A DNA stretch of 64,000 nucleotides, from NCBI GenBank assembly GCA_030435675.1, contig CM059621.1, positions 15,004,001 to 15,068,000 of the forward strand, written 5' to 3'. Positions 41,313 through 53,566 of this stretch are shown one piece after another (position 1 is the first letter of the stretch; each line of letters begins with the position of its first letter). The notes under the pieces are model-generated. The model did not search any database, was not told where the DNA came from, and saw nothing but the letters and a program-made list of their open reading frames with translations. The position numbers and the translations under genes are program-made. The stretch is from Steinernema hermaphroditum. Taxonomy: Eukaryota > Nematoda > Chromadorea > Rhabditida > Steinernematidae.

Positions 41313-44300
41313 ATGGAGCAAAGTTCTTCGGGCGCCGTCAAGCGGTCGTCTTCCTCCGCTTCGCCTCCGTTGATCGACGACGATTCCGACGGTTTGGGCA
41401 GCGACGAAAAGCGGCGTTCACATATCGTCGGCCTTGAAGAAGAGCAGGTAGGCTGCAGGCTCGAGCTGTCCCCATTAGGGCTTATCGATCGGTCAGGGTC
41501 GCTTTCCGCTGCCGGAGGTGGACGTTCCGCCGGGATACGAGAGTGACGACGATATTCCGCTTAAGGAGGGCGGCAACTGGCCTTCGACGACCAGCGCCTC
41601 TGAACCGTTTTTGCGCTCCGAGACGCAGCTGAACTCGAATCTGAAGACAGGCAACGAGAGCGACCGCGACTCGCGCGGCATCGAACGCGGCGAGTCGCTC
41701 GAGGAGTTCGAGAAGGTGGAGGAGGAGGTGATGCGTCAAATCGAGGAGGAACAGGCCATGGAAGAGGAAGAGGGAAAGAAGGAGGAGTCGGATCTTAGCA
41801 GTGGTGAGTTTCAAGGTCTTCTTTTTCCGTGTAAAATCGATTATTAGATGGAGACGAAGACGCCGCTCCTTCCTTTCAAAATCGGCAGTCCGTAACGGTA
41901 GGCGTTTCATTTGGCTAACTCCTATTGCAATCAGTCGAACTTGCACTTATTTGGATAAATTACTTTTCGATCGCTGTTTTAGTAAATTGTCTTTTTTATT
42001 TGCCAAAGAATTTTTGGATTTCAGATCACCTTTCATTTTCCACGATACTCCCACACGCTGTTGATTTATTATGTAACAGCGCGTAGTTGTAATGCTCGAT
42101 CTTTGTCTCATCAAGAAACCGAAAGCACATACAAAAGCTGTATAACACATGAATACGTCTTTATATCCGTTAATTTTTGCTCGTAGCCTTTGGTATCCGA
42201 TATCGTTGATGGTTACATTATGCCAAATTTTTGTTGCTCATCACTCCGGTCGATTTAAAGTCTAATCTTTTTATGCCAACTTTTTGTAATGGGTAGAAGT
42301 CCAAACTTTGTTATTGTCAAATAATGCAATCCAAGTGATTTCACGATTTTACTTCATGAATCAAAGGCGTTACGCCTTTGATTCATGAAGTACCCCTACA
42401 TACAAAAGCTGTGTACCATGCGTATTTATTAATTTTTATTATTTTTGACAAACGTATAATCTGTCAGTTGGGGCATAGGCGTAATATTGCACAATGAAAT
42501 GGAAGAAGAACGTGATGTGGAAAATGGTAGGAAATTCGGAAAATGGAAGAACCTGATGGTGAGGGTGATGAAAGCAGCAAAGTGTACAAAAGGTGCTGCT
42601 AAAGACCATACAACTTTTTGATTTGGTCACGGCATAAACGAGCTCTACCTTGAATGCGTTTACTTCAACTTTTGGGAGATATAATCGTTGACGGTTACAT
42701 CATGTCCAATTTTTGCCTGTGACACCACTAGTTCAATCAATGGGTAGAAGTTCAATCTCTGTTAGTGCAAAATATTGCAATTGTATTTACTTGGCCAGGT
42801 GAATAGAACTACGACTCCCTAGAGTTCCAGGCGTTCCATGGTAGGGTTGGCACTTCGAGTCACCTCGGTGAAGTCCTCCTCGATGACTCAGACTCGTTTT
42901 TTGATTCTAATACCAACCCTAATTCTGGGAGCCGAGGCGATCATTGTGCCAACAACGACTCAACTCATCTGATTGAATGAGAGAGCGAGGACAACCGGTT
43001 TGGTGGCTCTTATATGATCGTTTTCAGAGAGCATTAGCCTTTTTGGAACTTGTGACATGATGATAGACGTGGAAGGCAAAAACGCCAAAAATTTTTGGAG
43101 AATTCCTCCGTGAAATATTATGTGGTTATTGCCCTTTCAAAAATGCGAAGACATCTCATTTGTAAACTGTCAATGGACAGCCAAAGCAACACTTGGTTTA
43201 CATAATATTTTTGCTGTAGAGGAAATGATTCAGCCCATCCATTAGTTTTTTAGTTTTTTTTTCTTGAATCATAAGTGATGAGTCATCCCAACATTCATTC
43301 TTTAACTTCCCTTCTAAGATTGCCTAGGTACTAACTCCATTTGCAGGTCCCTTATTGTCTTGACAATATTCGAAAAGGTCATTTTTGCCAAATTACACAA
43401 CGATCTCATTGTTCGAAGTAGAACTTCTAGATTCTGAACACTTTCTGCGGTTTCCGAATTTGTTCTTTATGAATTGAAAAATGTAATGTGACGAGACGCG
43501 CAGTTCACTCTGTCGCAGAGCTCGCCAAAGATAGCCAGATACGTATTCAAAAACTCGACCGATCACTGGGAGTCCACTCTGGGCTTTGCTGCTCTGGCGA
43601 TTTAACGGTTTTCTATCTGATCTGTTCTTGTTCTAGAATCTTCTGCATCTCGTAGACACGTTATTCGGCGCGTACATGTCTAGTATATTTTTGGCGCACG
43701 ATTCACAACCTGCAGGAAATCCCGGAGAAAGGAGAGTCGTATTTGTCATGTTAGAATCACAATTTTGGACGTGTGCTGAAATAAGAAATAAGGCATGTCG
43801 CGCTGGCGAGCGGTCGGTCTCTCATTCGCTCTTTGAGCGTCTGATCGGTCAAATGGCAAACCCTGTGGCATCTGTGAGTTTTCTGGCTTCCAGAGGGAAT
43901 TGAGACACCCGGAAGCCGTAGTCCCCCCACCGCTGAAATAGAGAGTGACTATAATTGTATGTTTGCGCTATTTAAATCAAATCCACTGAAGATCATAAGA
44001 ATTTTTGGTGTTTTCCATCTATGGCTCTATAGTTACTATACATAGCACACTGTACTATAGCTACATGTTCATAGAAACTCATCAGGTGGATGTTATGAAA
44101 GACAATGATGCATATTGTTGGAATGCTAAGTACTTTAATTGAATCTCATCATTTTTATAACGCACCAGGGTGGCCCAGATAAACTGCAATACAATAAATT
44201 TACCATAATGTTCTGTTGATAAAATTATTTTTGTGGTTGCAAAAGCTACAATTGGAAGACGTTGGAATCAACATCAACGGAAGCCGCAAAAGTTGCTACG

Positions 44301-47300
44301 AGGGCGAAAAAGACAATGTTCCTCTATTCTGCAGCTCCAATTTTTGGATAAGTTTCTGATAAATCTCTTATAAACGTTTATATCAGAGATTTGATTTTTG
44401 ATTGTACCATTCTTTTGAATTTGAATTGTCGTAGTATGGATAATTAAATTTTATGGTATGCCTCAAGTTTTGAACAACGTACTCTGTACCAACAGCAAAT
44501 TTTTGGACATTTGGAATGTGCATCATGCAACGCATCTTTTGCATCTCACTCCGTCTTCGCTTCGAAAGATGGTCTTTAGTAGGAAAGTGAAGTCTTCGCC
44601 AGTGGTGGTATCTAGAAAATCAAACGTCACTGAAGATCATAAGAATTTTTGGTGTTTTCCATCTATGGCTCTATAGTTACTATACATAGCACACTGTACT
44701 ATAGCTACATGTTCATAGAAACTCATCAGGTGGATGTTATGAAAGACAATGATGCATACTGTTGGAATGCTAAGTACTTTAATTGAATCTCATCATTTTT
44801 GTAAAGCACCAGGGTGGTCCAGATAAACTGCATACGATAAATTTACCATAATTTTCTGTTAATAAAATTATTTTGTGGTTGCAAAAGCCACGTTGGAATC
44901 AACATCAACGGAAGCCGCAAAAGTTGCTATCAGGGCGAAAAAGACAATGTTCCTCTATTCTGGAGCTCCAATTTTTGGATAAGTTTCTGATAAATCTCTG
45001 ATAAACGTTTATCAGAGATTTGATTTTTGATTGTACCATTCTTTTGAATTTGAATTGTCGTAGTATGGATAATTAAATTTTATGGTATGCTTCAAGTTTT
45101 GAATAATGGGAGATGACGAATGGTGCTTTTTAGTGAATGAATAGAAGCAATTTTTTTCAAATGATAGCGATCATAATTTCATGAGATTCAAAATATTGAA
45201 CAGAGAGGATGGATTGGAACACGAGTGGAAATATACATTTTACCAGGGGATGAAAACAAGGCACATCAATCTCTTAGATGACTGGATAGGGCACTACTTA
45301 ACGACTTTATCTATTGTGTATCGTTGACGCTGTCAGGACTCTCAAGAGCGTAGTTGGTGCACCCCTTAGATCTTTTCCTCATCTACCATATGATCTTTAT
45401 TAGGGATCAATACTAACACAAGATATCTGGAAGAGGGAAAAGGGCACCGGGAGCGAGACTGCTGTTCGGTGACCCTTTGGAGAGCAGGACTGCTCACACT
45501 GGCGAGCGGGTCCTAACAACGCTGTACATATCTGAAGATTTTAGTTAAGAAATTTTTGTTCTGGGGGTAATTTCGGCTTCGTACTCTGTACCAGCAGCAA
45601 ATTTTTGAACTTTCGGAATGTACATCATTCAACGTATCTTTTGCATCTCACTTCGTCTTCGCTTCGGAGAGATGGTCTTTAGTAGGGAAGTGAAGAATTC
45701 ATTTAAGAATTCAAGAATTCAATCTCATTCAAACGCTGCAGAAGTAGTAGATTTTTTGGAACTTCGTTAAACCACTCCGTTTGATTGGATCATTGTGAAC
45801 GTCTCGGCGGATGATAAGCTTGAGGAAGAGTGAAGGATGTAGTAAGTGAAGGAATTTGCCAGCTTTGACAGAAAAAAAATAGCCGGGAGCCGGTAGTTAT
45901 TGATCGACATTGTGTATGAATGTGATGGTTTTGTAGTTGTAATCCACGAGATTTTTGACCGCCGATGCAAAAGACGCGTTCTGCGTTTTTAAAACGTTTG
46001 AAAGTTTAAGTTTTTCGAAGTTGACCTTGAAACATTCATGTACAGCTGCACAACACTGATCTTCATTTCTGAACATTGAGTGCTTCTCGTAATTTTGAGT
46101 GTCCCGTCACTTTCAATGCCAGATGTCCAAGATTGGAAGCAGTAACAATTTTTGCGGATTAACTCTTAAGCCATTTGCTTATTGTCCTTAATCAGATGAT
46201 CCACATTTTTGTCGCCAATCAGATGGTCCACATTTTTGATCATTGAACGTCGTAATAATCTGTAGTTTCTTTAATATTTTTGGTTCACGCTCTTGCTCTC
46301 GCTGTCGAAACGATGCGAGCGAACGGTTTGCTTTGTGGGTCATGCGTGCTTCTCTTCTTCTCTGGAGTGAAGCGTTCACACCGTTGCATCGAAATGGACG
46401 CTTCGCGCGTAAGTGACCATCATTGGAAGGCTCATAAACTTACCTGGCTGGGATCTCTCCGCGATCAGCAAGGCGGGGAATCCATGGCGAGGCTGGGACA
46501 TTGCACTTACGCTCCCGGCTGACCCGTGTGGCAGCTCCGCATTGGAGTTGGCCAACAGCTAAATTTTTGCGTAAGGGAACAGCGTCCGCGCTTCCCCGCA
46601 TAAATACACCGTGGTAAAGATGAAAAGAGCAGAAGCCGGGTGACGTTCTCTCAAGGCTGGACCATACTTGTGAGACACTCAAATTTTTGTTTGCACTTGT
46701 GGTGTTCTGAAATGCAAGCTGGTGCATTGTTCCTAAGCAATCAACGACTCCTGTGTGGGAGAGGGAGACCAATCTCTCGACCCCGGAAAATGGTAAACAT
46801 CACATCATGCGCCACTTTCAGCGGCTCAGCCTACTATGCTGTTTAGAAGAATTTCACTTCGGTGCGGTTCGATGGTCTGCGGTGGTGAATTAGCCTGTAT
46901 AGCGAATCTTGTGATCGCAGTTCGACGCCCACCAATCACGAATATTTTTGAATTCTTTCTTCACCATCCTAGCTTTTAATGGGCATGTTTCCACTTCTCT
47001 TTGTGGGAGGTACTGCTATGGCTGACTGTGTATAGACTTCGGTGTTGCAGCGAATCGGCTCGAAAGAGGGGAAAGAGCTGATTCCACTTATATGATCATA
47101 TATGTATATGTTATTTATAGTTTCTTTAATATTTTTGAATATGCTTGACGTAAACCGTGCCTGATATCTTGGATAGAGACAGTTTAAGGCGACCGCTATA
47201 AACACCAGCAGGCGACAGGGAGACCAAGCTTTCCGGGAAATGCCAAAGATTACATCGCGTGCCACTCTCAGTAGCTTAGCCCACTATGCTGTTTAGAAGA

Positions 47301-50300
47301 ATTCGCTTCGGTTTGATGGTATAGGATGGCGTATTTAGCGAATCTGGCGATCGCAGTTCAATACCCACCAGCCATGAATATTTTTGAATTTCTTTTCCGC
47401 CTTCGTAGCGTTTAACTTCCACTTCTCTCTGTGAGAAGTATCAAGCTTTCGATAGAACCATTTTTTGATTCGTACGCGTGCACAATGTTAAACGTTCTTC
47501 TTCCGAAGTGATGTGTGACGCCTGTGTTCAGTTTCAGCAAGCCACAGAAATTAGAGCTCGAAAAAATCGAAAGCACAACATTGAGACAAAGCCTGTGTTT
47601 CACAATTATGACCCAGCTTTTAGATATCTTGGATTTCAGAGACATCGGTGTCAAAATTGGAGCGCAGTATGCCAAAAATGCCAGAAAGACTCGTTCCAAA
47701 GGTTGATGGTGCAAGCGAACAGCGGTGGATCCTATCCTCGCTATGACTGACTGTGTATGCACTTCGGCGTTGCAGCGAATCTTCGGCTTAAAAGAGGGGA
47801 AAAAGCTGATTCCACTTATATCATCGTATATGTATATGTTATTTATAGTTTTGTTTAATATTTTTGACCATGCTTGATGTGAACCGTGCCTGATATTTTG
47901 GACAGAGACATCCCAATTCTGGTGAGTCTAAAACGACTGCTATAAAGCACAACAGGCGATGGGGAGACCAAGCCAAAGATCACATCGCGTGCCACTTTCG
48001 GCGACTCAGTCCACTATGCTGTTTAGACGAATTTCAGTCCGGTGCGGTTGGATGGTCTGGGATGGGTAACGCTTATTTAGAGAATCTGGCGATCGCAGTT
48101 CAAATATTCGGTCTACAAGCCACGAATGTTTTTGAACTTTTTCTCCATCTAGCTATAAAGACCAACAGGCGATGGGGAGACAAACCAATTTGTGGCTACC
48201 TGAAATGCACGTTGGTGTACTGTTCCTGAGCGATGAACGACTGCTGTGTGCGAGAGAGAGACCAATCTCTCGGCCCCGGGAAATGGCAAACATCACATCA
48301 TGTGCCACTTTCTGCGGCTCAGCCTACTATGCTGTTTAGAAGAATTTTAGTCCGGTGCGGTTCGATGGTCTGGGATGGTGCATTAGCCCATCTAGCAAAT
48401 CTTGTGATCGCAGTCCGAGGCCCACCAACCGCAAATATTTTTGATTTTTTTTCATCTTAAACGCAGGCTGTCTAAAATTTTTGTTTGCGTGGTGTACATA
48501 CTTTTGAACATGCTTGATGCGAACCGTGCCTGATATTTTGGACAGAGACATCCCAATTCTGGTGAGTCTAAAACGACTGCTATAAAGCACAACAGGTGAT
48601 GGGGAGACCAAGCTTTTGGCCTCCTGGGAGATGCCAAAGATCACATCGCGTGCCACTTTCGGCGACTCAGTCCACTATGCTGTTTAGACGAATTTCAGTC
48701 CGGTGCGGTTGGATAGTCTGTGATGGCAACGCTTATTTAGGGAATCTGGCGATCGCAGTTCAAATATTCGCTCTACAAGCCACGAATGTTTTTTAACTTT
48801 TTCTCCATCTAGCCTTTAATTTCCACTTTCCACATCAAGCTTTCGATAGAACCCTTTCTGCTTCGTACAACGCGCTTTTCTTTCCCTCACATCGCAACAG
48901 GTGCATCCCTCTGACAAACATATCACATGGAACACATCCATCCTGCAATTAGCAAATGCATTTCCTCTCTCCCTCCACCGCCTCATTAGCGCTCCTTTCA
49001 TAATCTTCGCTCTCTTGCAGGACATCAAGTTCACGAATCCGCGCTTTGAGATGAGCGTCGAAGAGGAGGACGACGAGGAGAGTCTCAGCGAGCGGCTCCA
49101 CGAGATGGGAACGGTTCCCGAAAAGCCGATGGGCCCCCCGCCGGCGTACACGCCTGACCGGCAGTCATCGCCGATGAAGCGCACCGGAATTATGGGCGCG
49201 ATGGGCGAGATGGGAGGCGGATTGGCGAGCGCCGCGCTCGGAGTCGCCGGATTTGGCTTTCGCCAGTCGAATCAGCCGCCGCCGTCTTCCGGCCAGTCGA
49301 GGCCCCACAGCGATTACGGCTCAGGTATGTCCTCTTGTTTTGGTCTTTCGGTTATATGGCACCGGTGAAGAGAGACTAATGGTGCTCGGAGACGAGCGGA
49401 AAGGCTATTGTGATGGGATTTAGTGGTTAGTCGTCAGATTCGGAATGTTTTAGGAATCGATTATTTAAAAGGTTTTAAGAAGATTGCTTTGGGGAGTAAG
49501 CGGCGTGTAATTTTGAGAATGAGTCATCAAGTAAGAGAGAAAAGTATGATGATGCTTCGGTTGTTTTCTGAAACCACACTTCGTATTCACTTTGGGAGTG
49601 ATTTCCTTTAAATTCTCGGTGTTTGATGTAAAGAGTAAACACGTATTGTTCGTTGTTATAGTCTCCCCTGGACTACGCATTGTGCCTAGCCACTTGCCTT
49701 CCTACTTATTTGAGCTGACTTTTTCGCGGTCCTCAATCTGACTTCTCGAAATGCTAGACGTTGCATGAGCCGCTTATAGTGTTAAATGAGTATGGTCGTC
49801 CACTTCGCCGAATGAATTGAATGAGCGGTCGTTCTCGGTAATGATTGGTGGCGCAATGATCGTGACCGTGGCCAGCCGAGTTCGGCGCTCTCGGGCATGT
49901 GTATCATCCCAAATAGAAGCTCTGGTTAAAGCAAGCGTTTATTATATCGGGTGGTATTGTGGCAGATGGGAGAGGATACAAACAGCAGGCTTGTCACAAC
50001 ATTTCTATGCGCCTCATACAAAGACGAACAGATTGGGTGACGTAGTTATATTGGGTTGGAGTATTGATTGTTTGATTACGTAAAACACATTGATTTCACT
50101 CAAGGTATTCACTATTGGCACATCATATGATCAGTCAATTTTTGCGGCCAATATCCGGATTGCTCGTTCATAAAACAGTGGTTTTGGGTGAAAAATGTTT
50201 TTGGTCCAAGGTTTTCGTTTTTGGGTTTTCGACCTCTTCACCTTATTCTGAATGATTTTCTCTGATATTGTCATGTATGGATGAACGTAGACGAGAGTAA

Positions 50301-52848
50301 GACAGTGGTACCTTTTTAGAATCCAACATTTCAATGCTCCACCAAATATTTTGATTCTCAAAGTTGTTGATATTGTTTTTGCGTCGTCCAAGAGAATAAT
50401 ACGATTAAAATTATTTTTCGTAAATATTTTTGCATTTTGGTGAATGTTTAAATTGTCCGTCGAAGTAAAGCTAATCATAGCTAATCATAAAATTGAACAA
50501 TTTTTGCGCAATCCTTATCAAAACCAGGTCGGGCTATTTAAGAAAGATTATGAGATAATAGGATAAGCGATATTTTTGGAGTTAGTTCCCGCGGTCCTTG
50601 GCTGTATCTTGATGTTTTTTACAAATGACACGTAGGTTAAAGAAAAAGTTTCCGGCAGAAGCTTGAATTATTCATGTTTTAGAACTGATTTTTGCACATA
50701 TACCGTGACCTGCTTTCGTAAAATCGTATTTCACTTTGAAACATTTCGGTTTGAACTCTGCAGCCGCTGTTTCGTTAGTGACCCGACACTACAATATTTT
50801 TAAAATAATAACTTGAGGTGAAAGGTAGGTTGAACAAAAATCTTGCCGGTTTTCGGAGCTCCACAGAATCGCTATCTTAGCTGATAACGAAAGTGAGCGA
50901 TTTTTGCGCAATTCTTCTCAAACCCTATCGGGCTAGTTAAGAAAGATTATGAGATAATAGGCTAGGCGCATTTTTGGTGTCAGTTCCCGCGGTCCTTTAT
51001 ATTTTTTCACGAATGACACGTAAGTTAAACAAAAAGTTTCCGGAACAAGCTTGAATTATTCATGTTTGAGAACTGATTTTTGTACATCGGCAATGATCAA
51101 TGACCTACTTCAGCATTAGTTGCATAGTATTTCACTTTGAACATTTCGGTTTCAACTCTGCAGCCGCTGTTTCGTTAGTGACCCGACACGAGAGCGATTT
51201 AAGCGTCACAACCGCGGGGTGAGCCGCGAACTAAAGGCAGAATTTAGGCTGCAGACGACCGAATCGAGCACTATATTAAATTTTTGTCTAAGACAATTCT
51301 CATATTAGCTAAGGCTTCGGGTTAGCCTCATGCCAATAGATTTAATGCGAGCCCTGCAGTCTTGACAGTTTTGTGTCGTGTCAAGACCACCCCGTTGTTC
51401 TGACGCCGCGCTTAAATTTTTTTAAGTTTTTTCGTACGTGACTCTAGCAGTTCTACTCAACTATCAATACATAATTATTTTTCCGTGGCATTTCTATACA
51501 CTAGGACCATTAATAGGATTATTTTCACGGCCAATACAGGATTATTATCATCCAACAAATTAAGAACTTGTGCACTCTTTGTTTGTTTCTGTCTGAAAGA
51601 AGTGGCATATGGGTGGATAATATGAAAAGACCGAATGTTGTGGGTCAAGTTTATGTCCGATGTGTTCTATGTGTCGTAGGAGACCTCAGAATTCAAAATT
51701 TGTTGTTGCCGTCTGTCGTGCAATGGTGATCGAAAGGATGGGAACGGAAAGCCCTCGACGGCAGTGCTGTGGCGCGAGTTGCATGAGCCTTTTTCCAGTC
51801 CCGATTGAGAATCTGGAACTCAGCAAAGCATCCACCTAAAGTCCTCTTCGACCGGTCTTACCTTAAGATGCTCAAGGAAATGACTTTTCAAACGTCAATC
51901 TGGATGCCCTTGTTGGGCCAACCACATCTACACTCCCCTCTCTGTCTTCTTTTTAGTATAAATTTGTAAAATAGTGTTGCTATTACGATGGATCCCATTC
52001 CACACCTGTAGAGTCCTGGTCTCATAAGAGCCGATTTTAGAGCATCACGACCGAAGCGGTCCCCTTCCAGTCACCCAACAACAAGAACTTCTCTTCCGAT
52101 TTGTCGACGAATTCGTTCCACACGACGAGAAGAAGGCGTCGAAAGAGGCGAAAGACGACTTCGAGCCAAAGCTCTACCCCTTCATAGTAGACTTCTTCCC
52201 AGCCGTAGGCGACACCGATCCGTTCATCAAGATTCCACGGCCTGACGGGGTACTTTTAATTGGTTCTTTGGGTCTATAGTCCTCTCCAGATCGACGATAA
52301 TCTCGGAATTGTGGTGCTGGACGAGCCGGCTGTCGACCAAACAGACCCAGTCATCATGGACATGAAGCTGAAGATGAATCTGAAGAACGACGCGGCCAAT
52401 GAGGTGGCCGTGAAGAACGTCGAGAGGGCTGACAAGCACACAGAGGTCATCGAACAGTGGATCAAGAACATCAAGGAGCTCCATTCGCAGAAGCCCTCCA
52501 CTTCGGTCACCTTCAGACAGCCGATGCCCGATTTCGACAAGTTGATGCAGGAATGGCCACCGGAGATCGAACAACTTTTGGGCGAACTAAAGGTACGTCG
52601 CTGCTGCTCTACGTGGGTCTCACTGCCTATCTTAGCTCCCAACATCGGACATTGACTGTTCGCTTGAGCAATACACCGATCTCTGCCTGAACCTGGTAGA
52701 TATCCCAGTTCAGAAATCGCGGATCGAATCTCTCCACTCGCTCTTCAGCCTCTACATGGTATTCAAGCAGTCACAGCATTTCCGCAATATCGCCGCCAAC
52801 AACAATATGATGGAGGGGAAGGCGACCACCGACCGACTGGAACTGTGA
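41313..52848 (+). CDS. dyf-6: intraflagellar transport protein IFT46 (DYF-6)
   Basis: Seven exons: 41313-41447, 41497-41803, 41848-41897, 49021-49324, 52041-52249, 52290-52592 and 52636-52848, 506 aa, phases exact. The first 265 residues are acidic and low-complexity (EEEQAMEEEEGKKEE, VEEEDDEESL) with a Gly/Ala/Met-rich part. The conserved IFT46 core follows: LYPFIVDFFPAVGDTDPFIK, LGIVVLDEP, DKHTEVIEQWIKNIKELH, FRQPMPDFDKLMQEWPPE, and SRIESLHSLFSLYMVFKQSQ. IFT46 is an IFT-B subunit needed for ciliary assembly, in nematodes in sensory neurons. The X-box upstream agrees. Introns 3 (7.1 kb) and 4 (2.7 kb) are far larger than any other here and full of repeats. AATAAA lies near 52890. Confidence 0.92.
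42351..42391. repeat. 41-bp perfect palindrome in the large IFT46 intron
   Basis: Left arm 42351-42370 (ACTTCATGAATCAAAGGCGT) and right arm 42372-42391 are exact reverse complements around a single T. No flanking duplication or related copy was noticed. Confidence 0.92.
42805..43000 (+). mobile_element. diverged copy of the 530-bp element family
   Basis: Aligns with the insert at 5604-5790 in the same orientation: AACTACG(A/G)CTCCCT, GTTCCAGGC, GGGAGCCG(A/G)GGCGATCATTG, then a GAGAGAGCGAG stretch. It is interrupted by an 80-bp nested element. More degenerate relatives, in the opposite orientation, lie at about 43796-43945 and 49750-49900. Confidence 0.65.
42842..42921. mobile_element. 80-bp nested inverted-repeat element
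   Basis: TAGGGTTGG at 42842-42850 and CCAACCCTA at 42913-42921 are exact inverted termini, and removing the segment restores alignment with the element at 5627-5690. CGAGTC/GACTCG forms a second inner inverted pair. Probably a tiny MITE with a TA-type target. Confidence 0.6.
43984..45105. repeat. direct repeat of about 480 bp, two copies
   Basis: 43984-44474 and 44628-45105 are direct copies with few differences (for example small deletions after GGTTGCAAAAGC). Both begin CACTGAAGATCATAAGAATT and end CAAGTTTTGAA. The spacer contains a further block (GTACTCTGTACCA...AGTGAAG) that recurs near 45585-45700, so the array is composite. Confidence 0.85.
46700..48800. repeat. array of tRNA-derived SINE-like units
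   Basis: Five related units at about 46700-46960, 47215-47400, 47965-48145, 48200-48455 and 48595-48800. Each contains CACTATGCTGTTTAGA, GGTTCGATGGTCTG-like or GGTTGGAT text and a GATCGCAGTTCGACGCCC-like block resembling a Pol III B box (best at about 46918). Each is linked to an AT-rich module (CCGTGCCTGATATTTTGGA, CTTATATCATCGTATATG). The array lies in the large IFT46 intron. Confidence 0.7.
50495..51189. repeat. direct repeat of about 295 bp in IFT46 intron 4
   Basis: 50495-50789 and 50897-51189 share TTTTTGCGCAAT, AAGAAAGATTATGAGATAAT, TTCCCGCGGTCCTT, AAGTTTCCGG, GCTTGAATTATTCATGTTT and GCAGCCGCTGTTTCGTTAGTG in order, about 400 bp apart. No ORF. The remainder of this intron (49325-52040) holds no recognisable gene. 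Confidence 0.85.
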
Positions 52849-53157
52849 AAGTGCACACTTTAGTTGGAATGTGAAGTTCTTGTGATTCAATAAAATACTG
52901 TTGTAGTCACTGGTGTGCCTGGATTCAACACGGGGGAACCGCAAAGGTTGCGCTCTTTTGTAGAGCAGTGAATTGATACTCATGATATTTAATTGCGAAG
53001 GATGTGCACTTCAAATGGGTTACGAATTTTTGAGGGTCAGCAAAACAATGTCTTCGGCGGAGTTGATGTGTGCATCCTATCGTGCACACCGAGACGAGTC
53101 GATTGAGCTATGGCACGCCCCATCAGCTCTGCACAGCAGCGAGCTCCGAGGTCGTTT

Positions 53158-53315
53158 TAAGCTTAGGCTTAAAGGTCAACTGTCTAGCATAGGCTTAAAG
53201 GGCAAACTATCTGAAAATAACTCTAAGCCTAAGCTTAAGCTTAGGCTTAAAGGTCAATTGTCTGGCATGGGCTCAAAGTGCAAACTGTCTGAAAATAAGC
53301 CTAAGCCTAAGCTTA
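53158..53315. repeat. TTAGGC-containing minisatellite, locus 2
   Basis: Same units as at 20325-20613 (GCTTAGGCTTAAAGGTCAAC, GGCATGGGCTCAAAG, GTCTGAAAATAAGCCTAAGC), here about two and a half. The flanks (52849-53157, 53316-53566) show no gene. Confidence 0.85.
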
Positions 53316-53566
53316 CTGAGGGGGGTAAATGACCTCGTAGCTGGGACAGGTGTGCACCTCCTGAGGCGTGAAGTAGCTCGTTCGACTCGTCTCGGCGAGA
53401 ACTACAACTTGCACCCCTTTTGGCGCGACGCCTAAGCTGTCTGGTGACAACTGATCAAATTGACACCAAGTTATCGTTGTAGCGCTGTCGTAACGCAGAC
53501 TGTACATACAAAAAGTCAGCTAAATAAGTTTATACGTACTGTACATAGTGAGATAGACTGTTCAGT

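Noticed and set aside
49817..50083. 88-codon ORF in IFT46 intron 4
   Set aside because: It begins in a diverged copy of the 530-bp element family and has no other support.
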